The position numbers were made by a program, and so were the translations under genes. Positions 45,690-58,735 of a stretch of 64,000 nucleotides of DNA are shown one piece after another (within the stretch, counting starts at the first letter, position 1; every line of letters begins with the position of its first letter). Source of the stretch: Morinoia aosen (lineage: Eukaryota > Arthropoda > Malacostraca > Amphipoda > Talitridae); NCBI GenBank assembly GCA_030386875.1, contig CM059575.1, positions 14,718,293-14,782,292 on the forward strand, given 5' to 3'. The notes below the pieces were generated by a model. The model had not been told where the DNA came from. It searched no databases and was given only the letters and a program-made list of their open reading frames with translations.

Positions 45690-48600
45690 CTCTCGTCATT
45701 ATGATTTGTCATAAGATTTGTTTAGACTGATTTTGTTGACATAATAGCATTAAACATTGAATACTGAAGCTCATTTGTGGTCTTCGAACTTCAACTCTCT
45801 TTGCTTCTACTCAATCCCTCTTGTTTGAACAATTCTACTCACTGCCCGGCCATTATATCTAACTTTGAGAATGACCAATAATATTTTTCATTAGCGTTTC
45901 ATATTTTCGCAAAGTTTCTTTTTCAGAACATTTATTCTTTCTGATAATAACTTTCCAGCATTTGTCCCACTTTATATGCAATTGCTTGAATACAGTTCTA
46001 ATTGGCTGGATGCATGTCACGTGTTTTATCGTCTTTTGGTTGGCATCCCTTGTTGAAAAACTCATCCTACAATTCTGAAATACATCACTCCCATTTTCGG
46101 CTTGTTCCATTCCTAGCACCTTTTTCGATTTCTTCAGTTCTTGTTTTCCTAACTTCAATTAGCGGATAGGAAAGCATTACAGCCTCTCTCGGCTAAAATC
46201 CGAGCTTCCCAAACCATTCCGCTCACTATTTCAACATTTTTCGTGTGCAACTCGCTATTTTGGGTTTCCTATACCCGATAACAATGTGTGTTCAGCGCAA
46301 CCTCATCGCGGTGTTCAAGACCACATTTAAGTGATAGATCTTCAGTGCTTCGTAGAAATAGTGGCGAAGCTCTGCTGTCGATATTTTTCATGAACGTTCT
46401 ATGTAAAAATTGCATAAAGAGCCCTTAGAATGCAGCGACAAAAATATGGACGGAAATTTGACGTCTAATAATCAGCTTAAAATAATAGTGGTAGAGTAGC
46501 ATAGTCGTTAGTTTGAGGTTCTGTTTCCATTGCAAAAATGCTTTCGCATAGAAAGAAGAGACCATTTAGTTTGTACTAAGGAAAACGTGGAATGTTTTAC
46601 ACAAGGTATATTTTCATGAAAAATGTCCTGTACGTAGTAACAGAATAAAAAAGAATAAAAGAGGAAAAGAGATAGTGAAGAAGGTATGAAAACCTAAAGA
46701 AGCTTAGTGGACACGAAAGATAGAAGTCCCGAAAATTTATCTATATCTGAGGTAACTTAACAGTATCTTCCCTTTGCGGCATCACTCCCCATAGACAAAT
46801 TTAACTATTGCTAAAAACCCGTTACCTATCCTATATGCCTCCTGAGGAATCAATTAAAAAAACAAGTATAACTTTCTGAATGTGAATATGAAGGTTGAAA
46901 ATTTTTACATACTCGTATTCTTAAAAGTGCATTTTTTTCAGTGTTTCACATCTTCTCTTTTTAGACCCATGTAGTGTCGGAAAAATGCTTTTTGTCTGCG
47001 ATGAAACTGTATTGATATTAGTGCAAATACTATTCGAAGTTTGCTGCCATATTTCATCCCACGAGCTATGTATCGAGGAATGCAGGTTACCCTCCACTTA
47101 CTTGAATAGCATATTTTTTTCCAAGTTATATATTTTTGCATAATAGCACAATTAAGTAGATAACTAGAGAATGCTTGCCGAATACATGCATAATTTTTTG
47201 CATTTTTGAGTCATTGCGCGGTGGAAAAATAGGCATATCCAAGCAGAGTGTTGTAGCGGGAGAACTACGGGGCCTGTTCGTAATTTTGCAATGCATTGCA
47301 CTACTTGTGATGAGACGTACGTATGGTCTGGAAAATTTTATGGTAAAAAACTTTCGAAATCGGAATATTACCACCACTTTGTCTCTATTGCCCTCGGTAC
47401 TTTCCTTTTTATGAAGGCTCTTACTATATACATATGTCTAATTATGTCATAGCTTGTTACGAAAATTGTAAAATTATGATACAATAATTATCGGACAATT
47501 TAATTTCCCTTTCATTTTGCTGCAATAATCTTGTCATTTTCAAGCTGAAAATTTCAAGGTTGTCAAATTTTTACTGTTTTTTTATATGAGAAAATAATTT
47601 TTCTCGTTTGCTGCATAGGGTCTTACCAAAATGATTAAAAAAACTCCGTTCTGCAAGATTTTCCCTCGCGTCAGTGTTTCAGCTTTGGATTTTATCATTT
47701 CCGACATCCGTGAAACTTACTATTACAAAGCTTTTACGATACTTTCTGACTTTATTTCATGCACATCTATCAATACAGTAATTTCTAAGCGATTGTCCTT
47801 TTTAGCAATTCACTTCCAGTTTATTCGTTGAATTCTATTCAAATACGATTAAGAACCAGATTGATACAATGTACAGCATTTTCATTTGGTTCATTATAGT
47901 GCCATTTTTCTCCCAACCTCACATGCACACAATCATGCACACAATCACAAAAGTCTTGTGTTAGCTCAAAAAACCCGTCAAGTTAAGTTAAATATGTTCT
48001 TACAACTTAGAGTGGGGTTTGAGTCCGACGCGCCCGAAAAAAAAACAGGAAACTCCTTTCCGCAAACAAGACGATAAATTCACGAGCCGTTAATTTATTT
48101 GAAATTTTCATTTGAGGAATGTTTTTCCCTCTGTGTTATTTCGAATAAATGTTTTACATGTGTCGTGAGGATCTATTCTAAATTTCCAATGCTGATTCAT
48201 GAGTCACTACCACTCCAAATAACTTTTCTTCTTCCAAGTTTATCATGTTCTTAGATGGATGGTTTTAAGTTTTAAGCAAGCATAAGTTAATTTACTTACT
48301 AACTTGTTTTTATTAACTATTGTGTTCTACTATTACCTTTAATATATATATATATATAATATATATATGTATGGCAATCGATTAATAGGGAAGCTTATCT
48401 GTCAATGTAAATGGAGAATGTCCTTGAAGCTATTCTATATCAGCGTGTCATCGTCCTCTTTTTTTGTTCCCAATGTTAATTAACCTTGCCAAACAGTGAG
48501 TAAATTAACCAAGTGAACGCACTCGGTTATTTTTCCCTCAATATTTTTTTCAAATATTGACGTGGCTATTGTATTAGGTACCTATACTGAGTTGTTAACA

Positions 48601-49026
48601 AATAAAAAGGGATTGTGGCAACACATTTAGAAAAAGACCGCGTTTTATACAACAACATCAATGAAATTATAACGCTTTGCTTTTTTCTTACAAGTAAAAA
48701 CGTGCAGACCTTGCAGAAACAATACTTCATAATACTGTTGCAAATATTCATTCCTGACAATATTGTTCTTGACATGACGCGAATGATAATCTGTTAAGAT
48801 TAATCATTATGGCAGTGTACAGAGATGCTTGTATACGGAATAAAGACGCCTACAAATAGTGAAAGATGCCACAGATAGTGACTCCCTCTGAGCCAATACT
48901 GATGTAAATTAGGGCAGTAAACAGTGAACTGAGGTAAGTTGTGATGTTTCGTTGATTAGTCCAGCTTGAGAAGAGCAGGACACTATAAAACCGTTATTGT
49001 GGTGACATGTATTTATGCCAGTATAT
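45690..49026. other. no gene recognised
   Basis: The minus-strand frame 45859-46158 (99 codons, Lys-rich, starting MKLGKQELKKSKKVLGMEQ) is unassigned. A TA microsatellite (TATATATATATAATATATAT) lies at about 48340-48370. Small GCACACAATCAT repeats lie near 47925-47948. Confidence 0.4.
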
Positions 49027-49590
49027 CAGTGAGCCAGTATGTAGGCCAGTACCAGCGAGCCAGTATGTGGGCCAGTACCAGCGAGCCAGTATGTAGGCCA
49101 GTACCAGCGAGCCAGTATGTAGGCCAGTACCAGCGAGCCAGTATGTGGGCCAGTACCAGTGAGCCAGTATGTAGACCAGTACCAGCGAGCCAGTATGTAG
49201 GCCAGTACCAGCGAGCCAGTATGTAGGCCAGTACCAGCGAGCCAGTATGTGGGCCAGTACCAGCGAGCCAGTATGTAGACCAGTACCAGCGAGCCAGTAT
49301 GTAGGCCAGTACCAGCGAGCCAGTATGTGGGCCAGTACCAGCGAGCCAGTATGTAGACCAGTACCAGCGAGCCAGTATGTGGGCCAGTACCAGCGAGCCA
49401 GTATGTAGACCAGTACCAGCGAGCCAGTATGTAGGCCAGTACCAGCGAGCCAGTATGTAGGCCAGTACCAGCGAGCCAGTATGTGGGCCAGTACCAGCGA
49501 GCCAGTATGTAGACCAGTACCAGCGAGCCAGTATGTAGGCCAGTACCAGCGAGCCAGTATGTAGGCCAGTACCAGCGAGCCAGCATGTAG
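49027..49590. repeat. 26-bp minisatellite, about 22 copies, with four-unit higher-order pattern
   Basis: The unit starts GCCAGTATGTAGGCCAGTAC and ends CAGCGA. Units fall into three types by the central bases: GTAGGCC (A), GTGGGCC (B) and GTAGACC (C). In order they read A B A A B C A A B C A B C B C A A B C A A A. The motif A-A-B-C (104 bp) recurs, showing a higher-order repeat forming. Frames of up to 280 codons on the minus strand (ILARWYWPTYWLAGTG repeats) follow from 3 x 26 = 78 bases and are artefacts. Confidence 0.95.
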
Positions 49591-49609
49591 GACAGTACCA
49601 TGCAGTGAG

Positions 49610-52205
49610 CGATCGATGTTAGGCCAAGTGAGGGGAAATGGTATTGATTCAATTGTCTTGAAAAAATATGCCAAAAAAATATGTTTGAGTCAAAGTCATT
49701 TAAATTTATAGCATCCCAAGCGTTCTGATCAGACAGAACGGTGCTTTGTTTATTGTTATTTTTACATATTTCTTGCAAGGCTCTTATTACCCATATATCA
49801 CGCTCTGTTTTTAAATAAGAACATTCGAATCTTTCAGCTCGTTCTTTGACTCTCAAGTCAATAAGCAATTACAGCGTATGACTTTTTCTTTTTTGCTTGT
49901 CTTCCATCTATTAGTATATTTTTTTTCAAATTTCCTTCCTTTTAGTTTATCGAGGGCCTAAATTCTATTTTCGTCCCCTGGTCCTCCTAATGCAATAAAC
50001 GAGGGACAGACTGCCGCGATACTTGTGCTGTTCTCACAATGTTCGCCAGGAATTCCAGTATTTTTTGGTAATTTCTGAAATATGCAAGTAGTGACGGCTT
50101 AGGATAATAAAGGCTTAGAATAATAACACTCTCATACACCTTCATTACTTTTTACGACGACTCATACGCTTTGAAAAACAGCGAAATTCCTGTGAAAGAT
50201 TTCTCAAGTATTCACAGGTTTGCAATATATTTGTCGCCAACTTTTCTCAACACAAGATGCTAATTAATTTTATAGTTTTTTTGGATTTCACTAAATTTAC
50301 ATGAGTGATTTAAACACTTGCCAATACATCTTTTTTCGAATGAATTTTGAGGAGTAACTGTGATTGAGATTTCAAGAGGAATTAAACGATCGAAAAGACG
50401 GGAACATAAATTCCGTGTATTGAAGGTATCGCTCTCTACCCTGGCTTGTTATATAACACATTTACATATATAAAACATCAATGTGCTTTTTAACCAGGGT
50501 GTCTCAAAGTCCTTCATTTTGCCTTACGGTAACTAGACTCTTACAAGTAACTTTGAATTTTGGCACACTCCCCCTCATGTCCCTTTATTCGACTCACCTA
50601 ATAGCTCGATGTAAAGAAAGGTCTTCTTTTCTGAGTGTGATGATTCTCAAAATTCTTTCTTATGTTCACTTATTCAAGTACCTGGGACATGGGTACTTAC
50701 GTAACATTTCGTGTCTTAAAATCTTAGTCAATCCAATTGCTATATAATTATTCGAGAAACTAAAAAAAAATCACTTTGGCACGCTGCTCATTCTACTTTA
50801 ATTTTTTTTTATTTTTTTTTAAGTGTTTAGCCGAGTATTTTGTCCTGCTGTCGACCAACTTTTCCTCTCTAGGCGAGACTGCCTTTTTTCCTCACTCTAC
50901 GGACATGTGATTGTCTAACATTCGACCGAGCTCATTCTATTTCTTACAGCTGCCATTGTGCACTTGCATGCACAGTCAATGATGACAGCGTTTGAGGAGG
51001 TGAAAGGAGCGTCTAATCGTCCACGAATTCGCCAAATATTTTTTACAATACTGCCAAGTTCCCAAACCCTATAAATGGATGCTATTCATACAAGTGGTAG
51101 AAATTACCTGATTTTCGCGTGTATGATTTAAAGTGACTAATGTTTTAATTTTTTGTTGTGCAAATCAGAATTAAAAAATCAATAGGAATCAATGAAGAAA
51201 AAACCACAACTTTCAAAACAAATTGATACATAAAATGTTTTATGACCTTTTGGATTTTAAATATTTCTCCAGCTTACTTTGTCTAACTCAATATACAAAC
51301 CATTAAAAGTGGATAATTGTCATGTTAGTGTTCAAATAAATACTTGAGGGAATAAAAAATTATTTTGTTTGGGAAAACTTTAGGTTTAAAAAAATTATAA
51401 ACGCTCGGCACAAATGGAATCAGTAAAACGTTGACCAAGAACAATTTTTAAAATAAATTTCAGTAATTTATTAGCAAAGAAACCGCGAAGATTTTTTTAT
51501 TTTATTGTGCTACTCAGTTTCTTTTAATTGCCGTTGAAGCATTTTGGATTTTATCATTTTTACATGAACCACCTTGATATACTCGACTCCTTCAACGTAG
51601 GCAATCCCGTTCTTGGAAAAATCTTTCTAAAAGTGTCGTCCATTGTTGAAGATTACCCCTTTCATGACGTAGGTTAGTGGTGTTAAAACAACCGTACAGA
51701 CATAAATTTGAACCATACGTTTATGTATTGTTCCGATTCATGCATGCCACCATCTTAATCCGCAAGGCTTTGCAATGAAATGAGACGCGTACAAAAGCTA
51801 AACCAATGTATACTATGTTACAGCACATTGATTCGGTTGATTTTCATGTGAGTGAAACGTTGTTACTGGAAGCATCTTATTTATAATTAAACACTTTGAG
51901 TGCTACGTGACCCACTGGTGGTACACGGGGGGAATTTTCATAATGTTGCTGATCGATCAGTTGTCAAAAACTCAATTTTTATAAATTCTTAATGAAAACT
52001 ATATGAAGGCATGATCCAGTTAATGTTTGCTCAATTAACATTAATCAATTTCAACATTAATACCGACAATTAACGTTAAATTAGAGTTGAATATGAACCT
52101 TCACATTTACCTGCCGCAGTCAAAGTCAAAAGTCACAGTCAAAATTACCCGCGTTTACATCCTGGTTTGTAAGAAATCAGATCGTCTAGTCAAACAGGTG
52201 ACAGT
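49610..52205. other. no gene recognised
   Basis: CAGGGTGTCTCAAAGTCC at 50495-50512 looks like a lone Tc1/mariner MITE terminus with no partner found. The rest is AT-rich. Confidence 0.4.
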
Positions 52206-52210
52206 AAAAA

Positions 52211-52429
52211 ATGCAATGTAAAAACGGTGATCAGCAGAGTGTGTCAGAAGGTCATGCGGAGTGTAATGACCCGCAGCGGATCCGCAGCCGTTCTGAGAAA
52301 CAATTTTTGGTGTTAGCGGAAGCGCCAGTCACTTCATCAAAGGAGGCTATCGAGCAGCGCTGTGGGCCTTATCGAGTTCTGCAAACTGACGTGGACTTCG
52401 AGTCCGCACAGGATTTCCGGACGCTCGAG
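52211..52429 (+). CDS. candidate coding exon (hypothetical)
   Basis: From the ATG at 52211 a frame of 73 codons runs to GAG at 52427-52429, followed by GTGACT, a passable 5' splice site. The residues (for example QFLVLAEAPVTSSKEAIEQ, then RCGPYRVLQTDVDFESAQDF) have the mixed composition of a real protein rather than AT-driven bias. The local GC content is higher than the flanks. The frame would end in phase with a second candidate exon at 52786. No protein family was recognised and no promoter was identified. Confidence 0.25.
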
Positions 52430-52785
52430 GTGACTCTCAGTCACTCTGCCGCGACTTTACTTTAGTCACTCAGTACTTGCTCGTTACAGCAATGATGGGC
52501 ACAAATTCGACGTTGTTTTGCTGATGAGTTAACTTCACGAAGAATATCAAGGAAGGCGTGTTCTCATATATGTGCAAAAGCTCGCATAGAGGATAAAATC
52601 ATCAACGCTTAAAGCTGTTGCATAATCTTTCGATTCTTCCGTGGTGTTTCTCTTGTCCATGATTTCCAGCACTACGGAACTTTGAACAGAAAAACAGAGC
52701 AGAAGTAGCAATTCGTTTTTAGGACATGCGTTACCATGAAATGCACTTGCTCGACCCTAAATAAAGAAGCTCCCAACAGCTGCAG

Positions 52786-52920
52786 CCTATGATGATTGAG
52801 CTGCACCGTAAGTTTATGAATGAGAAGAGAGGGGACGGCGGGCTGAGAGGGGTGGCTGAAGATGAGCAAGCAGGTGACCAGGGCACCGCTAATGACCGTG
52901 TCTGCCGCCTGATGGGGGAG
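52786..52920 (+). CDS. candidate coding exon (hypothetical), in phase with 52211-52429
   Basis: TGCAG at 52781-52785 is a possible 3' splice site, although the preceding pyrimidine tract is poor. The frame reads PMMIELHRKFMNEKRG and ends RVCRLMGE at 52920, followed by GTAATG, a plausible 5' splice site. The first base after the acceptor begins a full codon, matching the phase-0 end of the upstream candidate. The implied intron is about 356 bp. If the donor is not used, the frame stays open to 53055 through very GC-rich sequence. No family was recognised. Confidence 0.22.
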
Positions 52921-53050
52921 GTAATGGCGTGCTCTCGCCGCCCGCCCTGCCCGGCCTGCTACCGCGATACGCTCCTCAGGCCGTCATGCAGAGCTCTTGT
53001 AGCACAGCCCGGGTGTTGTGGGCCGGACGCCGCCGCCTGCTTAGTGCAAC
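52921..53050. other. GC-rich patch
   Basis: Strongly GC-rich, with CCGCCCGCCCTGCCCGGCC and GGACGCCGCCGCC runs in an AT-rich region. It could be a promoter-like island or part of a coding exon. Two plus-strand frames are open through it, so coding cannot be decided. Confidence 0.4.
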
Positions 53051-53059
53051 GCTAAGCAA

Positions 53060-56000
53060 ACACCACTTCGACAGTGCCATGGGCTGTCGAAATCGAAGCG
53101 TGTTTAAAATGTAAACTGTGTTTCATTTGATATTGAATTTAAATATATGCAACATATGCACGCGGTTTACAATCCAGCCGTACGGTTTTCAGTTTTAAAC
53201 AAGTAATGATTTATGCTTGTTAAAAGAACCACGTCGTGAGATGATGGATATACATCATTGATTTAGAATGTAATTCCGTGGTATCAAGTATAAGACCATA
53301 TGAGTTCTACACCTTGCATTTTCAGGCTACATGCATTAACTCATTGGATGCACTAAACAAATAGCATCAGACCAAGACTTATCATTGACTCTCAAAGGAG
53401 CAGTCATCACATATGAGCGTCGTTCATTGTCTGGCTGTCGTCCTCTTAAAATAAAAATAAATGAAAGTGATAACCGAACCATGGTTATACGTTAAGATTT
53501 CCAGAATAATTCATAACTTCACTTGTTTTTAACTCAAAAATCTCAGAGGAATTTCCAGTTCACTCTGAGCCGATTATATTTCAACTAACTGCTCATCTAT
53601 TGAACGTTGTCTTAAAATTATTAAGAAAATGAACTTTAAGAATAGATGTTTGTGCTTAAAAAAATGCTGATTTGTAGCAAAAAGTTTTGGCATTTGTAAA
53701 GCTAAGTTCTATACAAATCATAAACTTTTCGTTTTCAAATTAAAATGTCAGTTTCAATCGAATGGAGGTAACTTTCCAACATCTTGCAGACGATAAAATT
53801 GTTATGATGTCCTAATTGATTATTTCGAAATATCACGAGTATTTTTTACCGAATTCAGACGTAAGCATGACCCCTTATGAGTTTCCTACCAGGGTTGCCT
53901 AAGACTAAGTTATTTTCCTCACCAAATTTAATAAAAAATCTCCTCGCAAAAAAAGTTCATTCAATCAACCCTGTTTTTGAAAACTTTTCCTGGGATATGC
54001 GTGGGCTGCATCATTGTAAGGTGATTTTAAAAGAAAGCTAAGGCTTGGCTCGATAGTGACGTCATGTTATACTACGAAACTTTCGAAGCTGAAGATTCAA
54101 CTTTGAAACCGACGACTATCTAAAAGAATAATGTCGTCTACCTGCACTGAATTTGTATGTACTTGATAATCAATCGGAGGACCTGAAGAATAATATGGAT
54201 TTTAATAACTCTTTTGGATTTCATTTTCGAAGCTCATACGATACGAAGCGATGCGGTAATTTGAATGACACTCTTACACGGAAGTGTTAGCACCTACCGG
54301 GCGGTGAAACAAAAAGAACTTGCATCAACAAAGATTTTAATTCAAAATGAAGGTTGTATGTTTTTGTAAATGAAAGAAGCAACGCGTGTGCTGTTCAGTA
54401 TAATGATAAAATCAATGGATTAATCTTAAAGAGGAACAGACAAAAAATCTAATTCTGTTGTTCACGTTGTATTATTTAAATTTGAAACCTAAATTAGAGA
54501 AAAAGGTTTTCTCCGATTCTTTCACTCAGAGTTTTACCCTTCGTTGAAATAGTTCTGAAGGACAGAAAGTCCAGAGATTTACCTCGGGTAGCATCATGAA
54601 GTACAAAATTGAATTAAAATAAGTAAAGTGTTTCTCCAAAAATTGATTACTTACCTACCACAGATGCCCTGAAATATTGAGAAAAGTTTTGCTAATATAT
54701 TCGCAGATGGGAGTATTAATGAAGAACGTTTGACGTTGGAAGTCGGCTTGTGTGTTATTGTTTTATGATTATTTCAGAAACTTCTTCATGATCACAAGAG
54801 TAACCAGCTCCTGGTGACGACGATGTCTAATTCTGGGCAGAGCTTGGCGACGGACGCAACCAAGAGAGGACGGTAAGGTGGTCCCCGTATTAACTCCCAC
54901 TGAATATTTAACATGAAATTTTCCCGGTGTCGGTCGTTACCTCGCCCATATTCTATGACATATGCAGTGAACAAATGAAATTCACTTGATTTGGATATTG
55001 AGGAATAAAAATCTAGGGCAATCTCCGAGACTGGACAGGATGTAGAGAAAGATCGAGCAGAGTTTGAAAGGAACATGGGTAACGTTATCTTATTGGAACT
55101 ATTTCTAAAAATACTGCACGGGGAGATACGGCGGAAAGGTAGTTTCAAATTAGTAATGCCTATTCTATAGATTGTGTCAGGGACGAAAGAGCCTTAAAGT
55201 GTTTTTAATTGAAGGGACGAATCTCCTAAACCACCAAGTAACAGCACAATGTTACATTGCTAAAAAATTAGGCGTTAATTTAGTTTCTCCATGAGTCAAG
55301 TGCAGCCCGAGTTTAAAATAACTGATTAATTGAACGCTCAGTGCCTCGTTCTAAGTTACACAAATCATCCAACATAGGAACAAGGTCGTAAAAAATCTAG
55401 TGCAGGAGATATTCTACCTAGAAATTGTATGCAATATAAGCTTCACCTAAATTTCTACCAGGCGCCGCAATGTTCAGCTACAGGAAATGACACTTGCCGG
55501 CCACTGCTGCTCACGAGTTCGCAGAAAGTCCTTTTTACGACCATGAATGTACAAGTCACTCGTGTTTTGAGCGTTGCGCAGTGGCTGAAAATCAAGTTTA
55601 ATATTGATATTTTACCCAGTATAAGTTGATCGCAGTATATAGAAGTTCCATACTGCTGAGGACTTCATTGTAAAATAATAGCAATTCATATTGAAGAGCT
55701 TAATTTCTTTAACACTGTGAAAGAATTTCATAACATTGATTGAGATGCTATAAACATGATTCACCGGATGGACCATCACGGTTGGTTCAACGACAAAAAA
55801 CAAAGCAAACAAAAGTACAAGACACCAAACAGTACTCTGCTGTTGCGACAGAGACCCATTAGTATATTGAAGAAAAAGAGTGAGGGAAACGAGAACGTTG
55901 ACCTCTAAATATTTTCTGTGTATCCTCTTGTCGCTTGATGGTTATGCAACTGCTGTAATTTATAAATCAAGAGCTTACTGCAAGCGCTTACTAGAGCGTG

Positions 56001-58373
56001 TTGTACGACAGCGTCAAACCCGTTAGCGATCGACCTTGTTTAGTTGAACGAAATCTACCAAAAATGTTAAGGTCTCATGACGCAGCGCATGGATCTGACT
56101 GCCTCATGTAATCATCGTCATTCAGAATTGTGAAGCATAGGAAAATTTAGAAACTTATCCTGCACACCCATATGTTACAACAGCTTGTCTTCCTGAAGCG
56201 CGCAGAGTTATTATTTGCGAATTTTTTCGCAAATTATGATAGTTTCGTTCAAAAAGATTGATGCTTATAGAGAATGCGAGGGCAATAAACTTTATAAATA
56301 TTCAAAACAAATAGGAAAATCATAGTAGTTGAACAACAACAAAGTCATATTCTACTAACGCATTCCTTCACTCCCAGACATCGAAATTTAATCATTTGTA
56401 TAATTACATATTAGAGTAAAGTCCATGTGAATGATTACAAAATCTTCAAATAATTGAAGTACTCCTCGAACAAATTTTGACGTACATGTCTGAAGTACTG
56501 CAAATAACCTCCCTCTCAGATCAGCAGGGTTCAAAAGATTGCAGTCTGACATTTAGTGGGCGTAAAAACTCGTTAACTCGGGGAGCATGGCATTTTGGAG
56601 CACGATATAAGCAGACAAGATTATCATTAAACTACATGGAAATAATCTACAGTACACAGTAGTTCGCGGCAAGAATGTCACTAAAGTTGGATGCAGAATA
56701 GCAGGGTCACGAGCAGGCAATAGCGAGGTCTGGACTTCCAGCGATCGGATCAAACGAGAAGTTGTTTACGGTTGAGAGAGGGCAGGGTGCGCGGCTCAGC
56801 CCCGGACTAACCTTTAGAGCGAAGGTTCCTGTCCTTACAGGGAGCAAGAGAAACGTCTTGCCTCCTTGCACTTTTTTGGCTCTCACTTTGGCCTCGTCAA
56901 TACAGTCGCCCATATTACTCTACTGGAACTCATGCTTCTCCGATCTCTTACTTTCCTCCCGGACGCATTAAGTCTGTTCATTTTACGACACCCTTCAAAG
57001 TTGTCATTTTAGCCGCTGAACTCTCTACTGTCAATTTTCCATATTTGCCTTGATTAAGTGGGTATTACACTTTGAGTATTACAATGGAACCTATTGAATT
57101 TTTTCTCTGAAAAAAGAAAATTTACGAGGATATTGCGATATTTCGTTACACAGCAAGTTCAACACGCATCTTTTTTGGCAGGACAGTTGGCTTACGAGAA
57201 GTCGACTTTCTCCAAGCCCTGGCCTGTAGGACAAAGAACAAGCAACATCAGAAAACCTCGAACATTTTTCGCTGCGCCGTTTCCGCATTAAATTTGAAGG
57301 TCTTGCTTTGATCAGCGTTCATTTCCCAACTCTTTGCATGGCGAAATGTTTTATAGAAATGCACCAACGGATGCTTTCATAAGCTCTACTATTTTTCGTG
57401 AGTTGTCAGCTTGCCATTGAAGCGCTATACTTTAAAACATGGGTGTGCGTGCAAAAATATGTTAAGAATAACTCGCGGTAATAAGCGCTCTCATGCGAGC
57501 TCAAGTTTGGCTTGTGAGGCGGTGACAGCGCACCCTCAGGCCATTGATTATTTTGGCAGAAAATTCATTGAAGAGTTTGAATAATGTTATTTTGCAGCTG
57601 GGTGGTAGGAAATGAGTAATTGAGATCATCCTTTTGGAAATTGCTCCTCTGTTCATCATGAAAGGACGGGCGCCACACTCTGCAATGCCTGTGATACATC
57701 ATTTTTTGCAGGTAACAATTGGGAAGTGGTTTGAATAGGAGATCCTTTCATTGCTTCCGCAGGCCATCTGTGCATTTATAATTCAATTTCACAGAGACAT
57801 CTTCGAATTTCACCAATGGATTTCCGTGACGCTTGAGAAGTTTAGTTAAATTCATTTTTCCAGATAATCTGTTGTTTAGAACTTTCTTTTTCCCGTCAAA
57901 TTTTTCTAGCATTCAAAGCGCATCTCAATAATTTGAAGTCACGTAATTTCAAAGGACAGGTCTCATATTGCAGTATTTTTGATTGGCGATTGTATCATCG
58001 ACTTACAAATCAGAATTATAGTATTTTATTCCACACACCATTAACAGTCAACCACTTAACTTGTGTGCACTGAAGCCTGCTTATCTTATCTCTTAATTAC
58101 AAACATATTTACCCTTAAAACTCTTTAGTATCAAATTTAGTCATTTTTTGGGGAGACAGTATCAGTAACACTTGTTGGTCTTCCCTACTCCCGCAGTCGT
58201 GTCATCGTACAGCAATAAAAATGTCTTTATAAGTTTAAAAATCCATGGTTCGTTTTTGTCTTGTAGTTTTTGCAAAATTTATATCGCTGAATGGATTAGG
58301 CAAGCTTTAAAATGAGTGGAATTAAAATAACTCAACATCATCACATGAAGCATTCTGGGATGGCTCATCATCG
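53060..58373. other. about 5.3 kb with no gene recognised
   Basis: The longest frame (54792-55148, minus, 118 codons) has no motif I know. No tandem or inverted repeat stood out. Confidence 0.4.
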
Positions 58374-58735
58374 CTCACACTCAGCAGTACTGAGTGCAGC
58401 ATCAACACTCACACTCAGCAGTTCTGCGTGCTGCAGCAACACACGCACTCAGCAGTACTGCGTGCAGCAGCAACACACACACTCAGCAGTGCTGCGTGCA
58501 GCAGCAATATTCACACTTAGTAGTACTGCGTGCAGCAGCAACACTCACACTCAGCAGTACTGCGTGCAGCACTGCAGCAGCAACACACACACTCAGCAGT
58601 ATTGCGAGCAGCAGCAGCACTCACACTCAGCAGTACTGCGTGCAGCAGCAACACACACACTCAGCAGTATTGCGAGCAGCAGCAGCACTCACACTCAGCA
58701 GTACTGCGTGCATCAGCAACGCTCACACTCAGTAC
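58374..58735 (+). repeat. 34-bp minisatellite, array 1 (about 11 copies, forward)
   Basis: The unit starts ACTCAGCAGTACTGCGTGCA and ends with a GCAGCAACACACAC or GCAGCAACACTCAC variant. Each unit contains the perfect palindrome GCAGTACTGC. The same unit forms a larger array in the opposite orientation at about 59945-61135. Frames reading HSHSAVLRAAA are artefacts of the 102-base coding period. Confidence 0.95.

Noticed and set aside
48994-49868. ORFs of 226 and 280 codons with WYWPTYWLAGTG repeats resembling membrane protein
   Set aside because: These follow from a 26-bp unit read over 78 bases. The apparent hydrophobic segments are unit translations in two overlapping frames.
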